Source of the DNA: a bacterium
Lineage (GTDB): Bacteria > Planctomycetota > Planctomycetia > Planctomycetales > Planctomycetaceae
DNA length: 61,272 nt
Assembly (NCBI GenBank): GCA_016124895.1
Contig: WGMU01000051.1
Span: 1-61,272, forward strand
Reading direction: 5' to 3'
How positions within the stretch are numbered: the stretch's first letter is position 1; each line of letters opens with the position of its first letter. Below the pieces are notes generated by a model that made no database searches, had not been told where the DNA came from, and was given only the letters and a program-made list of their open reading frames with translations. Of this stretch, positions 53,700 through 61,272 are shown one piece after another. Position numbers and translations under genes: made by a program.

Positions 53700-54374
53700 T
53701 CATTCCGAACGGCCCGTCGGAGCTTCAGTGGGTGGCGATTCAGCGTCCGTCTTTCCATCTGGCGTCTCTTCAACCGACGTCTCAGTCCTGCGTGGCTTGA
53801 AATTCAGCGCGGCCGAGTTCATGCAGTAGCGCAGGCCGGTTTTGTCAATTGGACCGTCCTCAAACACGTGTCCCAGGTGTGCGCCGCAGCGTTTGCAGAG
53901 CACTTCAGTCCGCTTTGTAAACAGGGTGTTGTCTTCCTCTTCCTGGACCGCTGATTTGCTCACCGGCTGCCAGAAACTCGGCCAGCCGGTACCGGATTCG
54001 TACTTGGTTGAGGAATCAAACAACGCGGCGCCGCAACACCTGCAGCGATAGATTCCGTCTCCGTGATTGTCCCAGTATTCGTTGCGAAATGGTCGCTCGG
54101 TGCCTTTCTGGCGAGTCACCTCGAACTGCAGCGGTGTCAGACGAGCCTGCCATTCGGCGTCGGATTTCGGCAGTTCAGCCAGCGGAATCAGCTCATTCTC
54201 TGAGGATGTGGCCACAGCGGGATCCTCGGTCGCACCGTCGGCCGGCGACTCGGCCTTTGCAACGGTGACCTGGTCTTGCCCGGTGGACGACGAACTGCTC
54301 ACATTCGTCCGACTGTCGGCACACCCGGCCGTCAGAGTCAGCAGGCCCAGCAGCATGAGTCGCAGTTCTTTCAC
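53700..54374 (-). CDS. msrB: lipoprotein-type peptide-methionine (R)-S-oxide reductase MsrB
   Basis: MsrB reduces methionine-R-sulfoxide in proteins. A lipoprotein signal (L-T-L-T-A-G-C) is followed by a linker of about 50 residues and the MsrB domain. The catalytic cysteine is in R-Y-C-M-N-S-A-A-L, with zinc-binding C-R-C-C and C-K-R-C-G-A-H and T-G-W-P-S-F. GTG 54374 with GGAG 8 bases upstream is preferred; the frame runs to a TTG at 54398. Membrane anchoring puts repair on the outer side of a membrane. It converges on the sulfatase, ending 39 bases away. Confidence 0.93.
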   Translation of the reverse strand: MKELRLMLLGLLTLTAGCADSRTNVSSSSSTGQDQVTVAKAESPADGATEDPAVATSSENELIPLAELPKSDAEWQARLTPLQFEVTRQKGTERPFRNEYWDNHGDGIYRCRCCGAALFDSSTKYESGTGWPSFWQPVSKSAVQEEEDNTLFTKRTEVLCKRCGAHLGHVFEDGPIDKTGLRYCMNSAALNFKPRRTETSVEETPDGKTDAESPPTEAPTGRSE

Positions 54375-54568
54375 GTTGAGATCTCCAGTTGCAGTCAATT
54401 CTTCAGAAGTGCGGCCGCCTGTGACGAAAACTGGAAAAAGGCGATCCGGATACGGCTCTCGCTGAATCGAACGAGACAGTAGGCACCGCCGAAAATCGTT
54501 GCCAGTCCAATCATCCGAACAGATCAGATTTCAACCTCAGCATCGGACACCAGGGAGTCTGTTCGTCT

Positions 54569-55333
54569 ATGGAACTGCTGGAGTTTCTTTCTTCGTCCAG
54601 ACGATCGAAGGCTGACATCCGTTCGCGGATTGCGGACATCTACAGCGGGCTTCTGGGCGAGTCCCGCTGGATTCGCGGTGGCAATTTCACGTCGATTCAC
54701 TCGCGTGACCTCGAGTTCCTGTTTCGCGAGTACGACCGGCTGTTCTTTGCCGGCCTGCTGGCGTCGACGGCGAAACGGCACGGAACGCCGCTGACGTTTC
54801 GCGTTTCCAAGCGGATGACGCGCGTCGGCGGTACGACGACCAGGTACCGGCGACGTTCCGGCCCCGAGCCGCGGTTGTCGTACGAAATCGCGGTCTCGTC
54901 AACGCTGCTGTTTTCGACGTTTTACGACGTCGACCGACCGATCACGGTTACCGGAGTCCTCTGCCGCGACCGTCTCGAATGTCTGCAGCGGATCTTCGAG
55001 CACGAACTGATCCACCTGACCGAGATGGTCGTCTGGGACGATTCAAGCTGTTCGAAGCAGCGGTTCCAGTCGCTGGCGTTTCAGTTTTTCACACACACGG
55101 AGGCGACACACCAGCTCATCACGCCGGGCGAACGGGCTCACACAAAGTTCGGCATCCGCCCCGGAGATCGTGTCCGCTTCCGTATCGACGGTGACCAGTT
55201 TGAAGGTTTCGTCAACCGCATCACAAAACGCGCCACGGTGCTCGTTGAGGACGACAACAGCCCCCTCTACTCAGACGGTAAACGCTACGCCAGGTTTTAC
55301 GTTCCCCTGGGGATGCTTGAACCCGTGCGGTGA
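54569..55333 (+). CDS. SprT-like zinc metalloprotein with C-terminal small barrel
   Basis: The 254-residue protein has the zinc motif H-E-L-I-H-L-T-E (about residues 146-153) in the context R-I-F-E-H-E-L-I-H, with an upstream D-R-L-F-F-A-G-L segment. Both fit the SprT-like/Spartan metallopeptidase fold. A C-terminal region (about 195-250), G-I-R-P-G-D-R-V-R-F-R-I-D-G-D and F-V-N-R-I-T-K-R-A-T-V-L-V, looks like a small SH3/KOW-type barrel, which might bind nucleic acid or ribosome-like partners. Proteolytic activity is not proven from sequence. No neighbouring gene is obviously linked. Confidence 0.75.
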   Translation: MELLEFLSSSRRSKADIRSRIADIYSGLLGESRWIRGGNFTSIHSRDLEFLFREYDRLFFAGLLASTAKRHGTPLTFRVSKRMTRVGGTTTRYRRRSGPEPRLSYEIAVSSTLLFSTFYDVDRPITVTGVLCRDRLECLQRIFEHELIHLTEMVVWDDSSCSKQRFQSLAFQFFTHTEATHQLITPGERAHTKFGIRPGDRVRFRIDGDQFEGFVNRITKRATVLVEDDNSPLYSDGKRYARFYVPLGMLEPVR

Positions 55334-55465
55334 TCGTGAGGTCGCGAATCTCGCAGAGAGTTCCGGCAGATTGAGTCGTGATCAGACTCGCGATACGTTT
55401 GACGTTTCTGCCGAAACGCTGAGTGGCTTCAGTGACGTCTGACTGACTGAGCAGTCGTGGTCGGG

Positions 55466-56353
55466 TTACGCCGCGCGACGCTGTGAGGGCGCCGCAAAGC
55501 GCGCGAAGTATGACTCGAATGACAGCCGCGTTCCGAAACTGCTGACAACGCGTCGTGCGAGCTGATGGGCGTCCGTCGCGGCGGGGCAGTTCGGCGATCG
55601 CAGCACAAAGGGCTCGCGAGCGGCGACTGATTGCGGAACCGCCGGGTCAAACGAGACCGCTCCGGCAACGCCGAGTTCATTACGGACGAACGTTCGCGTT
55701 GTCTGCTGCAGCCGCGCGGCGATCGTTTTCGCCTGACTCGGCGAGTCGGCTTTGTTGATCACGATGTCGAGTGGTGGCGAGTTCGGCAGCGAGAGCGCTT
55801 TGACGGTCGCGTACGCGTCCGCGATCGCCGTCGTCTCGGGCACTGTCGTCACCAGCACGAGGTCAGCCGCTGTCGCGAACTGACGCACGGAACGATGAAT
55901 CCCGCTGCTCGTATCGACAATCAGAAAATCGTTGCGGCGTTCGAGTTCCCGCAGCTCAAGCAGCAGCGACTGTTGCAACGGCGGCGGGCAGTTAACGAGT
56001 TCACTCAGCGCACTCGCCCCCGGCACGATCTGAATTCCGGCCGGTCCGCTGAGCACAATCTGCTCCAGCGATCGCGAGCCCGTGATGACGTGTTCCAGAT
56101 TCCAGTAACCGTTCAGTCCGCACAGCAGATCGATATTGCCCAGCCCGAGGCACGCATCAAGTACCGCAATACGTTTCCCTGATTGAGCGAGAGCGACGGC
56201 GAGATTCAGCGCCAGACAGCTCTTGCCGACGCCGCCTTTGCCACTCGCCAGAGCGATCGTCCGCGCCCGCTCCGGCCTGCGCGACGATTCATCCCGCGAA
56301 CCTTGCGGCTTGCGGTCAATCAGGTCGCGGAGAATGGTGGCCTGATCGGGCAT
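55466..56353 (-). CDS. flhG: flagellar number regulator FlhG (MinD/ParA-like)
   Basis: FlhG is a deviant-Walker ATPase that limits flagellar number. G-K-G-G-V-G-K-S is the P-loop, and A-V-L-D-A-C-L-G-L and the D-T-S-S-G Walker B-like segment are visible. The ATG at 56353 gives M-P-D-Q-A-T-I-L-R at the N-terminus, which is the D-Q-A-x-x-L-R activation motif that stimulates FlhF GTPase in FlhG proteins. This fixes the start even though the frame extends to 56512. It is downstream of flhF, separated by a spacer holding two REP-like palindromes. Confidence 0.9.
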   Translation of the reverse strand: MPDQATILRDLIDRKPQGSRDESSRRPERARTIALASGKGGVGKSCLALNLAVALAQSGKRIAVLDACLGLGNIDLLCGLNGYWNLEHVITGSRSLEQIVLSGPAGIQIVPGASALSELVNCPPPLQQSLLLELRELERRNDFLIVDTSSGIHRSVRQFATAADLVLVTTVPETTAIADAYATVKALSLPNSPPLDIVINKADSPSQAKTIAARLQQTTRTFVRNELGVAGAVSFDPAVPQSVAAREPFVLRSPNCPAATDAHQLARRVVSSFGTRLSFESYFARFAAPSQRRAA

Positions 56354-56372
56354 GGGAGGAGTGGTTGGCCGT

Positions 56373-56392
56373 AGGGCCGGTTCCTGCCGGCC
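56373..56392 (+). repeat. REP-like palindrome, family A, copy 1 in flhF-flhG spacer
   Basis: AGGGCCGGTTCCTGCCGGCC (arms GGCCGG/CCGGCC) is 19 bases upstream of the flhG start. It matches the inverted copy at 56433-56455 in 17 of 20 positions. It could form a hairpin in the flhF-flhG mRNA and influence flhG translation. Confidence 0.6.
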
Positions 56393-56432
56393 GATGTCTG
56401 TGCTGATTGCATCTGCTGGAAATCGCATTTGC

Positions 56433-56455
56433 AGGGGCCGGTGAGAACCGGCCCT
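56433..56455 (-). repeat. REP-like palindrome, family A, copy 2 in flhF-flhG spacer
   Basis: A perfect 8-base-pair hairpin GGGCCGGT (56435-56442) / ACCGGCCC (56447-56454) with loop GAGA lies about 5 bases beyond the flhF stop. It is in inverted orientation to copy 1, 40 bases apart, a BIME-like pair. It may stabilise the flhF mRNA 3' side. Confidence 0.65.
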
Positions 56456-56459
56456 GGCG

Positions 56460-57965
56460 TCAATCAAACAATCGGTCCTGCCCCAGAACCAGTCGCGCGA
56501 TACGCGACGCATTCGCGGGCTCGATATCTTCCGGGACGTCCTGTCCGGTTGTCAGGTAACTGAACGGCAGACTGACTTCGCGGGAGACGCTGACCAGGCT
56601 GCCCATGCCGGCGGCCTCGTCGAGCTTGGTCAGAATCAGAGCCGTCGGATTCACCGGACGGAACTGCTCACAGGTCATTTTGATACTGCGGACGCTGGCG
56701 GTCAGACTCATGACGAGATGCACCTCGTCGATGCTGGCCTCGCCGAGCATCTGTTTGAGTTCCTGAATCTTCAGTTCGTCGCGCGGGCTGCGACCGGCCG
56801 TGTCGATCAGAACCAGATCAAGGTCGGCCAGTTCGTCGAGCGCCCGACGCATTTCCTGAGGACTCGTGACCACCTTCATCGGCAGGTCAATGATCTCGGC
56901 GTACGTCCGCAGTTGCTCGACCGCCGCGATGCGGTAGGTATCGACTGTCACCAGTCCCATGCGAATTCCGTCGCGGAGGCGGAAGTTGGCGGCGAGCTTC
57001 GCGATCGTCGTCGTTTTGCCCACGCCGGTTGGACCGACGAGTGCAACGATGCGGCGCCGGCCGTTCGCCGGTCGGATTGGATCGGCAATGCGGACTTCGG
57101 ACTCGACGCGAGCGGACAGAAGTGCCCGGCAGGCGTCCGGATCGTGAAGCTGCTCGGGCGAGCAATCTTTTCGCAATCCGAAGATCAGTTCACGGGCGAG
57201 GTCGTCTTCAATGTCGGCATCGATCAGATGCGTGTAGACGTCAAACAGCTCGGTCGGAATTTCCTCGGCCCCGCGGAATTGCGATGCCCGCGTCAGATTT
57301 TCCATCATGCGCTGCAGCGTATCGAGCTTTGCAGCAACTTCGACCGACGATCCAGCTTCCGCATCACGGATTGATTGAGCTGCCGCCGCCAGTACAGCGG
57401 CCTGATTTCTGGGTGGCTCAGCATTGTCTGTTGTCTCTGCAGACTGTTCGTCATCGCTGCCGTCGAGTTGCTCGGGCTCGACCACCGAGGTTGGCAATCG
57501 ACTCTGCGACACCGATTCCAGGTTGCTCAGACTCTGCTCCAGCCGGGCCTTTTCGGCATTACGGCGTTCGAGTTCAGCAGCAAGCTGGGCAGCCCGCGAA
57601 ACCGGAGACAGCGTTGCCGGTGATTCGGCCGCAGGAGCATCGTCGATAATGGCGTCGAGCCGCGAACCGACACCAGAATTCGTCGCTTCGTGTGCCGCCG
57701 ACATCACCGACGAGACGCTGTTCCCCGTCGACGAACTCGACGGCGGCAGGTTCGATGGCGACGGCACGCTTGCGGCGTGCGAGCGAACATTCACTCCAAC
57801 ACCGACGGTCACCTCGACCTGATCGCGGCCTCGCAGAAATGGAATCAGCCGCCGCTGCGTGACGTGCCGTGTGTGCAGAATGACGGCGTCCGCCCCGACT
57901 TCCTTGCGGACAATCGCCAGGGCTTCGTGCATCGACGCCGCGCGATAAGTTCTGACTTCGCTCAT
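56460..57965 (-). CDS. flhF: flagellar SRP-like GTPase FlhF
   Basis: FlhF is an SRP-family GTPase that sets flagellar position. The 501 residues comprise an N-terminal segment (about 90), a proline/serine-rich variable part, and the NG domain with G-P-T-G-V-G-K-T-T-T-I-A-K-L, D-T-Y-R-I-A-A-V-E-Q-L, D-T-A-G-R-S-P and T-K-L-D-E-A. All G motifs are intact. It lies downstream of flhA, 123 bases apart with a perfect palindrome between, and upstream of flhG, forming the flhA-flhF-flhG set. Confidence 0.95.
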   Translation of the reverse strand: MSEVRTYRAASMHEALAIVRKEVGADAVILHTRHVTQRRLIPFLRGRDQVEVTVGVGVNVRSHAASVPSPSNLPPSSSSTGNSVSSVMSAAHEATNSGVGSRLDAIIDDAPAAESPATLSPVSRAAQLAAELERRNAEKARLEQSLSNLESVSQSRLPTSVVEPEQLDGSDDEQSAETTDNAEPPRNQAAVLAAAAQSIRDAEAGSSVEVAAKLDTLQRMMENLTRASQFRGAEEIPTELFDVYTHLIDADIEDDLARELIFGLRKDCSPEQLHDPDACRALLSARVESEVRIADPIRPANGRRRIVALVGPTGVGKTTTIAKLAANFRLRDGIRMGLVTVDTYRIAAVEQLRTYAEIIDLPMKVVTSPQEMRRALDELADLDLVLIDTAGRSPRDELKIQELKQMLGEASIDEVHLVMSLTASVRSIKMTCEQFRPVNPTALILTKLDEAAGMGSLVSVSREVSLPFSYLTTGQDVPEDIEPANASRIARLVLGQDRLFD

Positions 57966-58007
57966 AACGCTGTCTTCCGTGACTCAGAACCCTGCAATTT
58001 GTGCAGA

Positions 58008-58053
58008 GTGCGTGCAACGCACCACCTGGCGAGCTTTGGTGCGTTGCACGCAC
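58008..58053. repeat. perfect 17-bp palindrome (REP-like, family B) in flhA-flhF spacer
   Basis: GTGCGTGCAACGCACCA (58008-58024) is the exact reverse complement of 58037-58053, with a 12-base loop. The hairpin is inside the 123-base spacer between the flhA stop and the flhF start. A U-run does not follow, so it is not a standard terminator. It may regulate the downstream genes or be a mobile REP-type element. Confidence 0.75.
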
Positions 58054-58088
58054 CCTGCTGAGACTGAAAATCTGTTGTGCGACATGAT

Positions 58089-60242
58089 TCAGCTCCCCGC
58101 CTTGCCGGCCGACAGGAGCGGTCGCAGGATCTCGGCGCTGACGTATCCTCGACTGACGATCTGCGTCTCCGGAGTGATCTCGTTCAGGCTGAGCACCGCC
58201 AGCTTCGGCAGTGTGCGGTGACACATCTGCCGGACACCGGCACGAATCTGTGGAGCCGTCGTGATCAGCACCTGCTGCAGTCCGATAGAGGTCAGCTTCT
58301 GCAGTTCGGTTTTGATCGCCTCCAGCAGGACCTCGGACTCCTGCGGCGTCAGTTTGGACGAAACGCCGAAATTGTCGAAGTCCATTTTTGTCTTCAGGTA
58401 ATCCTCAAGCACCGGGTCCAGACTCACCAGATGAATACGGCGTTTGCTGTCCCGCAACTTCTGGCAGATCGTCCGGGCCATCGCGGTGCGGACATATTCG
58501 GTCAGGATCGACAGATTCCCGATCTTGCCCGCGTTGTCGATGATCGTCTGCAGGATCGTTTCAAGGTCACGGATCGGGACCCGTTCGGCCAGCAGATTCT
58601 TCAGCACCGTATGAATCGTCGCCATCGGAACCTGATCCGGATTCAGTTCCTCGACGAGTTTCGGCGCCCGATCCTTCAAGGCACCAATCAGCTCGTGGAC
58701 GTGCTGCCGAGTCAGCAGTTCCGCCGCGTGCTGACGGATAACCTCCGTCAGATGCAGGATGACGACGATTGTCGGTTCGGCGACCGAGTAGCCCTGTGTT
58801 TCGGCCCGGTCGACCTGACTGTGCTCGATCCAGAACGCCTCGTGCCCGTGCAGCGGTTCGGTCGTTTTGATTCCCGGCAACTCGCCTTCGGCCCCACCGC
58901 GATTGATCGCCAGCATCTGCTGCGGCCAGACCTCACCACGTGCGACCTCCATATCGCGAATGCGAATGACGTACTCGTTGAGCCCCAGCCAGGTGTTATC
59001 GCGGACGCGGACTTTCGGCAGGATGACGCCCAGCTCTTCGGCCATCTGGTGCCGAATCTGCAGGACTCGTTCGAGCAGGTCACCATCGCGGGACGGGTCT
59101 GCCAGCGGGACCAGCCCCGCACCCAGTTCGACCATCAGCAGTTCGACCGGCAGCCGGTCTTCGGGTTTACGTTCCGGCGGCGGTTGTGGCGCCGGTGTTG
59201 CGGCTTTCTCTTCCTCGACGACCTGCAGTTGTCTCGCCTGCCGCAGAGTGAAGCCGACAAACCCGCAGCCGGCGGCCAGAGCCAGCAGCGGCGCCATGGG
59301 CAGGCCGGTAAACGCCATCGCCCCCAGAAAGGCCGACGACAGAAACATCGCTTCCGGATGTCGAAACATCTGCGAAACGACGTCTTTCGGCAGGTCACTT
59401 TCGACGGACGACCGCGTCACGATCAAACCCGCGGCCAGCGAAATCAGGAAGCCCGGCACCTGAGTCACCAGCCCGTCGCCGATCGTCAGCTTCGTAAACA
59501 CGGCGGCGGCTTCTCCGGCCGCCATGCCGTTTTCGACGATTCCGACGTACAGACCTCCGGCGATATTGATCAGCGTGATGACGATGCTGGCGATCGCGTC
59601 GCCGCGGACAAACTTACTGGCACCGTCCATCGCTCCGTAAAAGTCGGCCTGCTGAGCGATCTCTTCGCGGCGGGCACGGGCTTCGTCGGGCGAAATCATT
59701 TTCGCGGCCAGGTCCGCATCAATCGACATCTGCTTGCCGGGCATTCCGTCAAGGAAGAACCGCGCGGCGACTTCGCTGATGCGGCCCGAGCCTTTTGTGA
59801 TCACCAGAAACTGAATGGCGACCAGAATGCAGAAAATGATCAGTCCAACCGCGATCTTGTCGCCCGCGACGAACTCACCGAACGCCTGAATGACTTCGCC
59901 GGCCGCGGCCGTTTTGTCGGTCGCCCCGCGCGTCAGAATCAGCCGCGTCGAGGCAACGTTCAGCACCAGCCGGGCGAGCGTCGTGCCCAGCAGAATCGCC
60001 GGAAACACGCTGAATTCCAGCGGTTTCGACACGTAAATCGTCGTCAGCAGAATCAGCACCGCAGCGGTGACGTTCGACGCCAGCAGCACGTCCATCAGCA
60101 GCGGCGGCAGGGGCGCAATGATGACCAGCACCGAGGTCACAATCAGCACCGGGAACAGCAGCCCCCGGTACGAGACCACTGTCCCGCGCCACCCTGTATC
60201 GCCCGAAACCGGCGGCATCCTGCCTCCGCACCTGAGTTCCAT
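58089..60242 (-). CDS. flhA: flagellar export gate protein FlhA
   Basis: FlhA is the nonameric export-gate protein of the flagellar type III secretion system. The 717-residue protein has about eight N-terminal membrane helices, the F-P-A-I-L-L-G-T-T-L-A-R-L-V-L-N-V-A-S-T-R family motif and G-D-K-I-A-V-G-L-I-I-F. Its C-terminal cytoplasmic ring domain contains Q-V-P-M-A-T-I and E-Y-V-R-T-A-M-A-R. Length is normal (about 690-710). It heads the minus-strand flhA-flhF-flhG set. Confidence 0.97.
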   Translation of the reverse strand: MELRCGGRMPPVSGDTGWRGTVVSYRGLLFPVLIVTSVLVIIAPLPPLLMDVLLASNVTAAVLILLTTIYVSKPLEFSVFPAILLGTTLARLVLNVASTRLILTRGATDKTAAAGEVIQAFGEFVAGDKIAVGLIIFCILVAIQFLVITKGSGRISEVAARFFLDGMPGKQMSIDADLAAKMISPDEARARREEIAQQADFYGAMDGASKFVRGDAIASIVITLINIAGGLYVGIVENGMAAGEAAAVFTKLTIGDGLVTQVPGFLISLAAGLIVTRSSVESDLPKDVVSQMFRHPEAMFLSSAFLGAMAFTGLPMAPLLALAAGCGFVGFTLRQARQLQVVEEEKAATPAPQPPPERKPEDRLPVELLMVELGAGLVPLADPSRDGDLLERVLQIRHQMAEELGVILPKVRVRDNTWLGLNEYVIRIRDMEVARGEVWPQQMLAINRGGAEGELPGIKTTEPLHGHEAFWIEHSQVDRAETQGYSVAEPTIVVILHLTEVIRQHAAELLTRQHVHELIGALKDRAPKLVEELNPDQVPMATIHTVLKNLLAERVPIRDLETILQTIIDNAGKIGNLSILTEYVRTAMARTICQKLRDSKRRIHLVSLDPVLEDYLKTKMDFDNFGVSSKLTPQESEVLLEAIKTELQKLTSIGLQQVLITTAPQIRAGVRQMCHRTLPKLAVLSLNEITPETQIVSRGYVSAEILRPLLSAGKAGS

Positions 60243-60423
60243 CGTCCCTGAAAACCGTCCCGCACCAGACCACGGTCTCGGACGGAGCGGCGTCTTAATT
60301 CAAAGCCGAAATCAGGTCCAGACGAGGATCATCAGACATCGTCAATGGTTGCCGCGAACCACAACAGTCGCCTTTCCGATTCGGATGTCCCGCCGGCCGA
60401 CTGGGCGGCGTGCAACGCAACGT

Positions 60424-60933
60424 CTACCGACGTTTGACGTAGCGCAGGGCCAGTGTGCCGTCATAGATGACTTCGCCATCCGGCTGCATTCCCGCCTTTT
60501 CAAGCACGCGGATTGAGGCGGTATTCTCTGGAAGCACCAGACCGATCATCCGCTCAAGACTCAGCGTCGAGAACCCGAAGTCCAGACTCGCGCGACAGGC
60601 TTCCGTCGCCAGCCCTTGGCCCCAGTATTCCGGCAGGAACCGGTAACCGACATCGGTCTCATCCAGATCCGGCAGAGACTTCAGGCCGCAGAAACCGATG
60701 ATGGTCTGCGTCTCCTTGAGCACACACCCCCAGCGCCCGTAGCCGACGGTGTCGAAATCCGGATAGTTCGCAATCGCCTCTCTGGCCGCCTCAAGCGAGG
60801 GACACAACGGCTCACCCGTCAACCGCATCACATCCGGGTTGCCGTTGAGCGAGAAGAACGCCTCGGCATCCTCAGCCCCGAATACGCGGTGTTCCAGACG
60901 TTCGGTTTCAGGGCCAACTCGGTAAAAGGCCAT
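60424..60933 (-). CDS. GNAT-family N-acetyltransferase (RimJ/RimL-like)
   Basis: The 169-residue product has G-F-C-G-L-K-S, E-T-D-V-G-Y-R-F-L-P-E-Y-W-G-Q-G-L-A-T-E-A (the acetyl-CoA-binding Q/R-x-x-G-x-G/A region) and a C-terminal N-x-x-S-I-R-V-L-E-K-A-G-M motif. Together these place it with the RimJ/RimL-like acetyltransferases. The substrate (protein N-terminus or small molecule) is unknown. The ATG at 60933 is chosen; the frame goes further upstream but without protein-like sequence. It lies alone, between flhA (60242) and the right-edge ORF. Confidence 0.88.
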   Translation of the reverse strand: MAFYRVGPETERLEHRVFGAEDAEAFFSLNGNPDVMRLTGEPLCPSLEAAREAIANYPDFDTVGYGRWGCVLKETQTIIGFCGLKSLPDLDETDVGYRFLPEYWGQGLATEACRASLDFGFSTLSLERMIGLVLPENTASIRVLEKAGMQPDGEVIYDGTLALRYVKRR

Positions 60934-61162
60934 GACTGCCAAACCCCGACTGATTTCTGTGCATCCATTATGTGACCTGCATACATCGCCAGTGTTCAAG
61001 TAAGCCGCTGTCGCGGCGTGTTGTTGGTTGCGGATTTGGTGTGCGTGCGTGGAGTTTATCCGGCTGAGTTGTTCGGGGCCAGTTGTTGAGGGTGTGCCAG
61101 GTTTTTCTGTCAGGGCGTCAGGGGACGCTCGCCATCTCTTTCTCTGACAGGAGAACCACACC

Positions 61163-61272
61163 ATGTCCGGAAGAAACCGTCAGCCCTCACCCGACCGTCA
61201 GCCCTCACCCGACCGTCAGCCGCCCTCGGAACGTCAGGCGTCAGCATCGCGGTCGAAGTACTTCCAGGGACC
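61163..61272 (+). CDS. start of an ORF with 18-bp tandem repeats (3' end outside window)
   Basis: Only 36 codons are visible. AGGAG (61149-61153) precedes the ATG at good spacing. The N-terminus is highly polar and contains tandem copies of an 18-base unit (61177-61194, 61195-61212, and a degenerate 61213-61230) encoding R-Q-P-S-P-D repeats. A hairpin-rich leader (CTGTCAG at about 61107-61113 pairing with CTGACAG at 61144-61150, with GCGTC/GACGC inside) overlaps the ribosome-binding site. Function cannot be told from this fragment. Confidence 0.55.
   Translation, partial: MSGRNRQPSPDRQPSPDRQPPSERQASASRSKYFQG

Noticed and set aside
58077-60251. Plus-strand ORF of 724 codons opposite flhA
   Set aside because: It mirrors flhA exactly and is rich in Q, R, H and D without any motif; the minus-strand reading is a clear FlhA.
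1-61272. tRNA, rRNA, CRISPR array or prophage
   Set aside because: No T-loop-type GTTCGA-N-TC clusters with a cloverleaf, no regularly spaced direct repeats and no phage structural or integrase genes were found by reading.

Overview
The window looks like chromosomal DNA of a planctomycete. It is GC-rich and carries several hallmarks of that phylum: two DUF1559 prepilin-like proteins (one cut by the left edge), an ECF sigma factor beside a membrane Ser/Thr kinase with leucine-rich repeats, a cysteine-type sulfatase, and a very large surface protein with an LEPR-like N-terminal motif, a repeated beta-helix and RTX repeats. No phage, CRISPR array, rRNA or tRNA was seen. The assignment rests on gene content read by eye, not on a database search.

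Layout. 1-2.5 kb: a DUF1559 tail, a small lipoprotein and a TPR protein. 2.6-4.8 kb (minus strand): trpB then trpA. 5.1-6.5 kb: an adenylate kinase-like enzyme and a conserved membrane-anchored protein, converging on a hairpin terminator. 6.8-12.4 kb: a GT39-type membrane glycosyltransferase translationally coupled to a giant AsmA-like protein, then a TRIC-type channel on the minus strand. 12.6-15.6 kb: a secreted two-domain alpha/beta hydrolase and an unknown protein. 15.6-19.4 kb (minus strand): an FHA-GAF-class III nucleotide cyclase, a class II phosphodiesterase-like metallo-hydrolase and murG, probably one transcript.

19.9-34.2 kb is the main flagellar operon: a membrane TPR protein whose best start is a CTG codon, an flgN-like gene, flgB, flgC, fliE, fliF, fliG, fliH, fliI, fliJ, a motE-like gene, fliK and flgD. 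It builds the rod, MS ring, switch, export ATPase complex and hook cap/ruler. The export gate and polar-number genes flhA, flhF and flhG lie 22-26 kb further on, on the opposite strand (55.5-60.2 kb). Between the two sets lie a tiny zinc-ribbon protein, an ABC-F ATPase, the giant surface protein, a gene-poor kilobase with a likely structured RNA ending in a strong terminator, the ECF sigma/kinase pair, a zinc-ribbon membrane protein, a second DUF1559 protein, a DUF58 protein with a coupled membrane protein, a sulfatase, a lipoprotein MsrB and a SprT-like metalloprotein. A GNAT acetyltransferase and the first 36 codons of a repeat-bearing ORF close the window.

The less ordinary signals are three families of short REP-like palindromes. 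One family sits in frame inside murG as an inverted pair and inside the tail of the glycosyltransferase, encoding the same peptide in both. Others are the structured RNA near 42.0 kb, the CTG-start TPR gene, the cyclase with unusual base-specifying residues next to its likely phosphodiesterase, and a hydrolase whose first domain has lost its nucleophilic serine.
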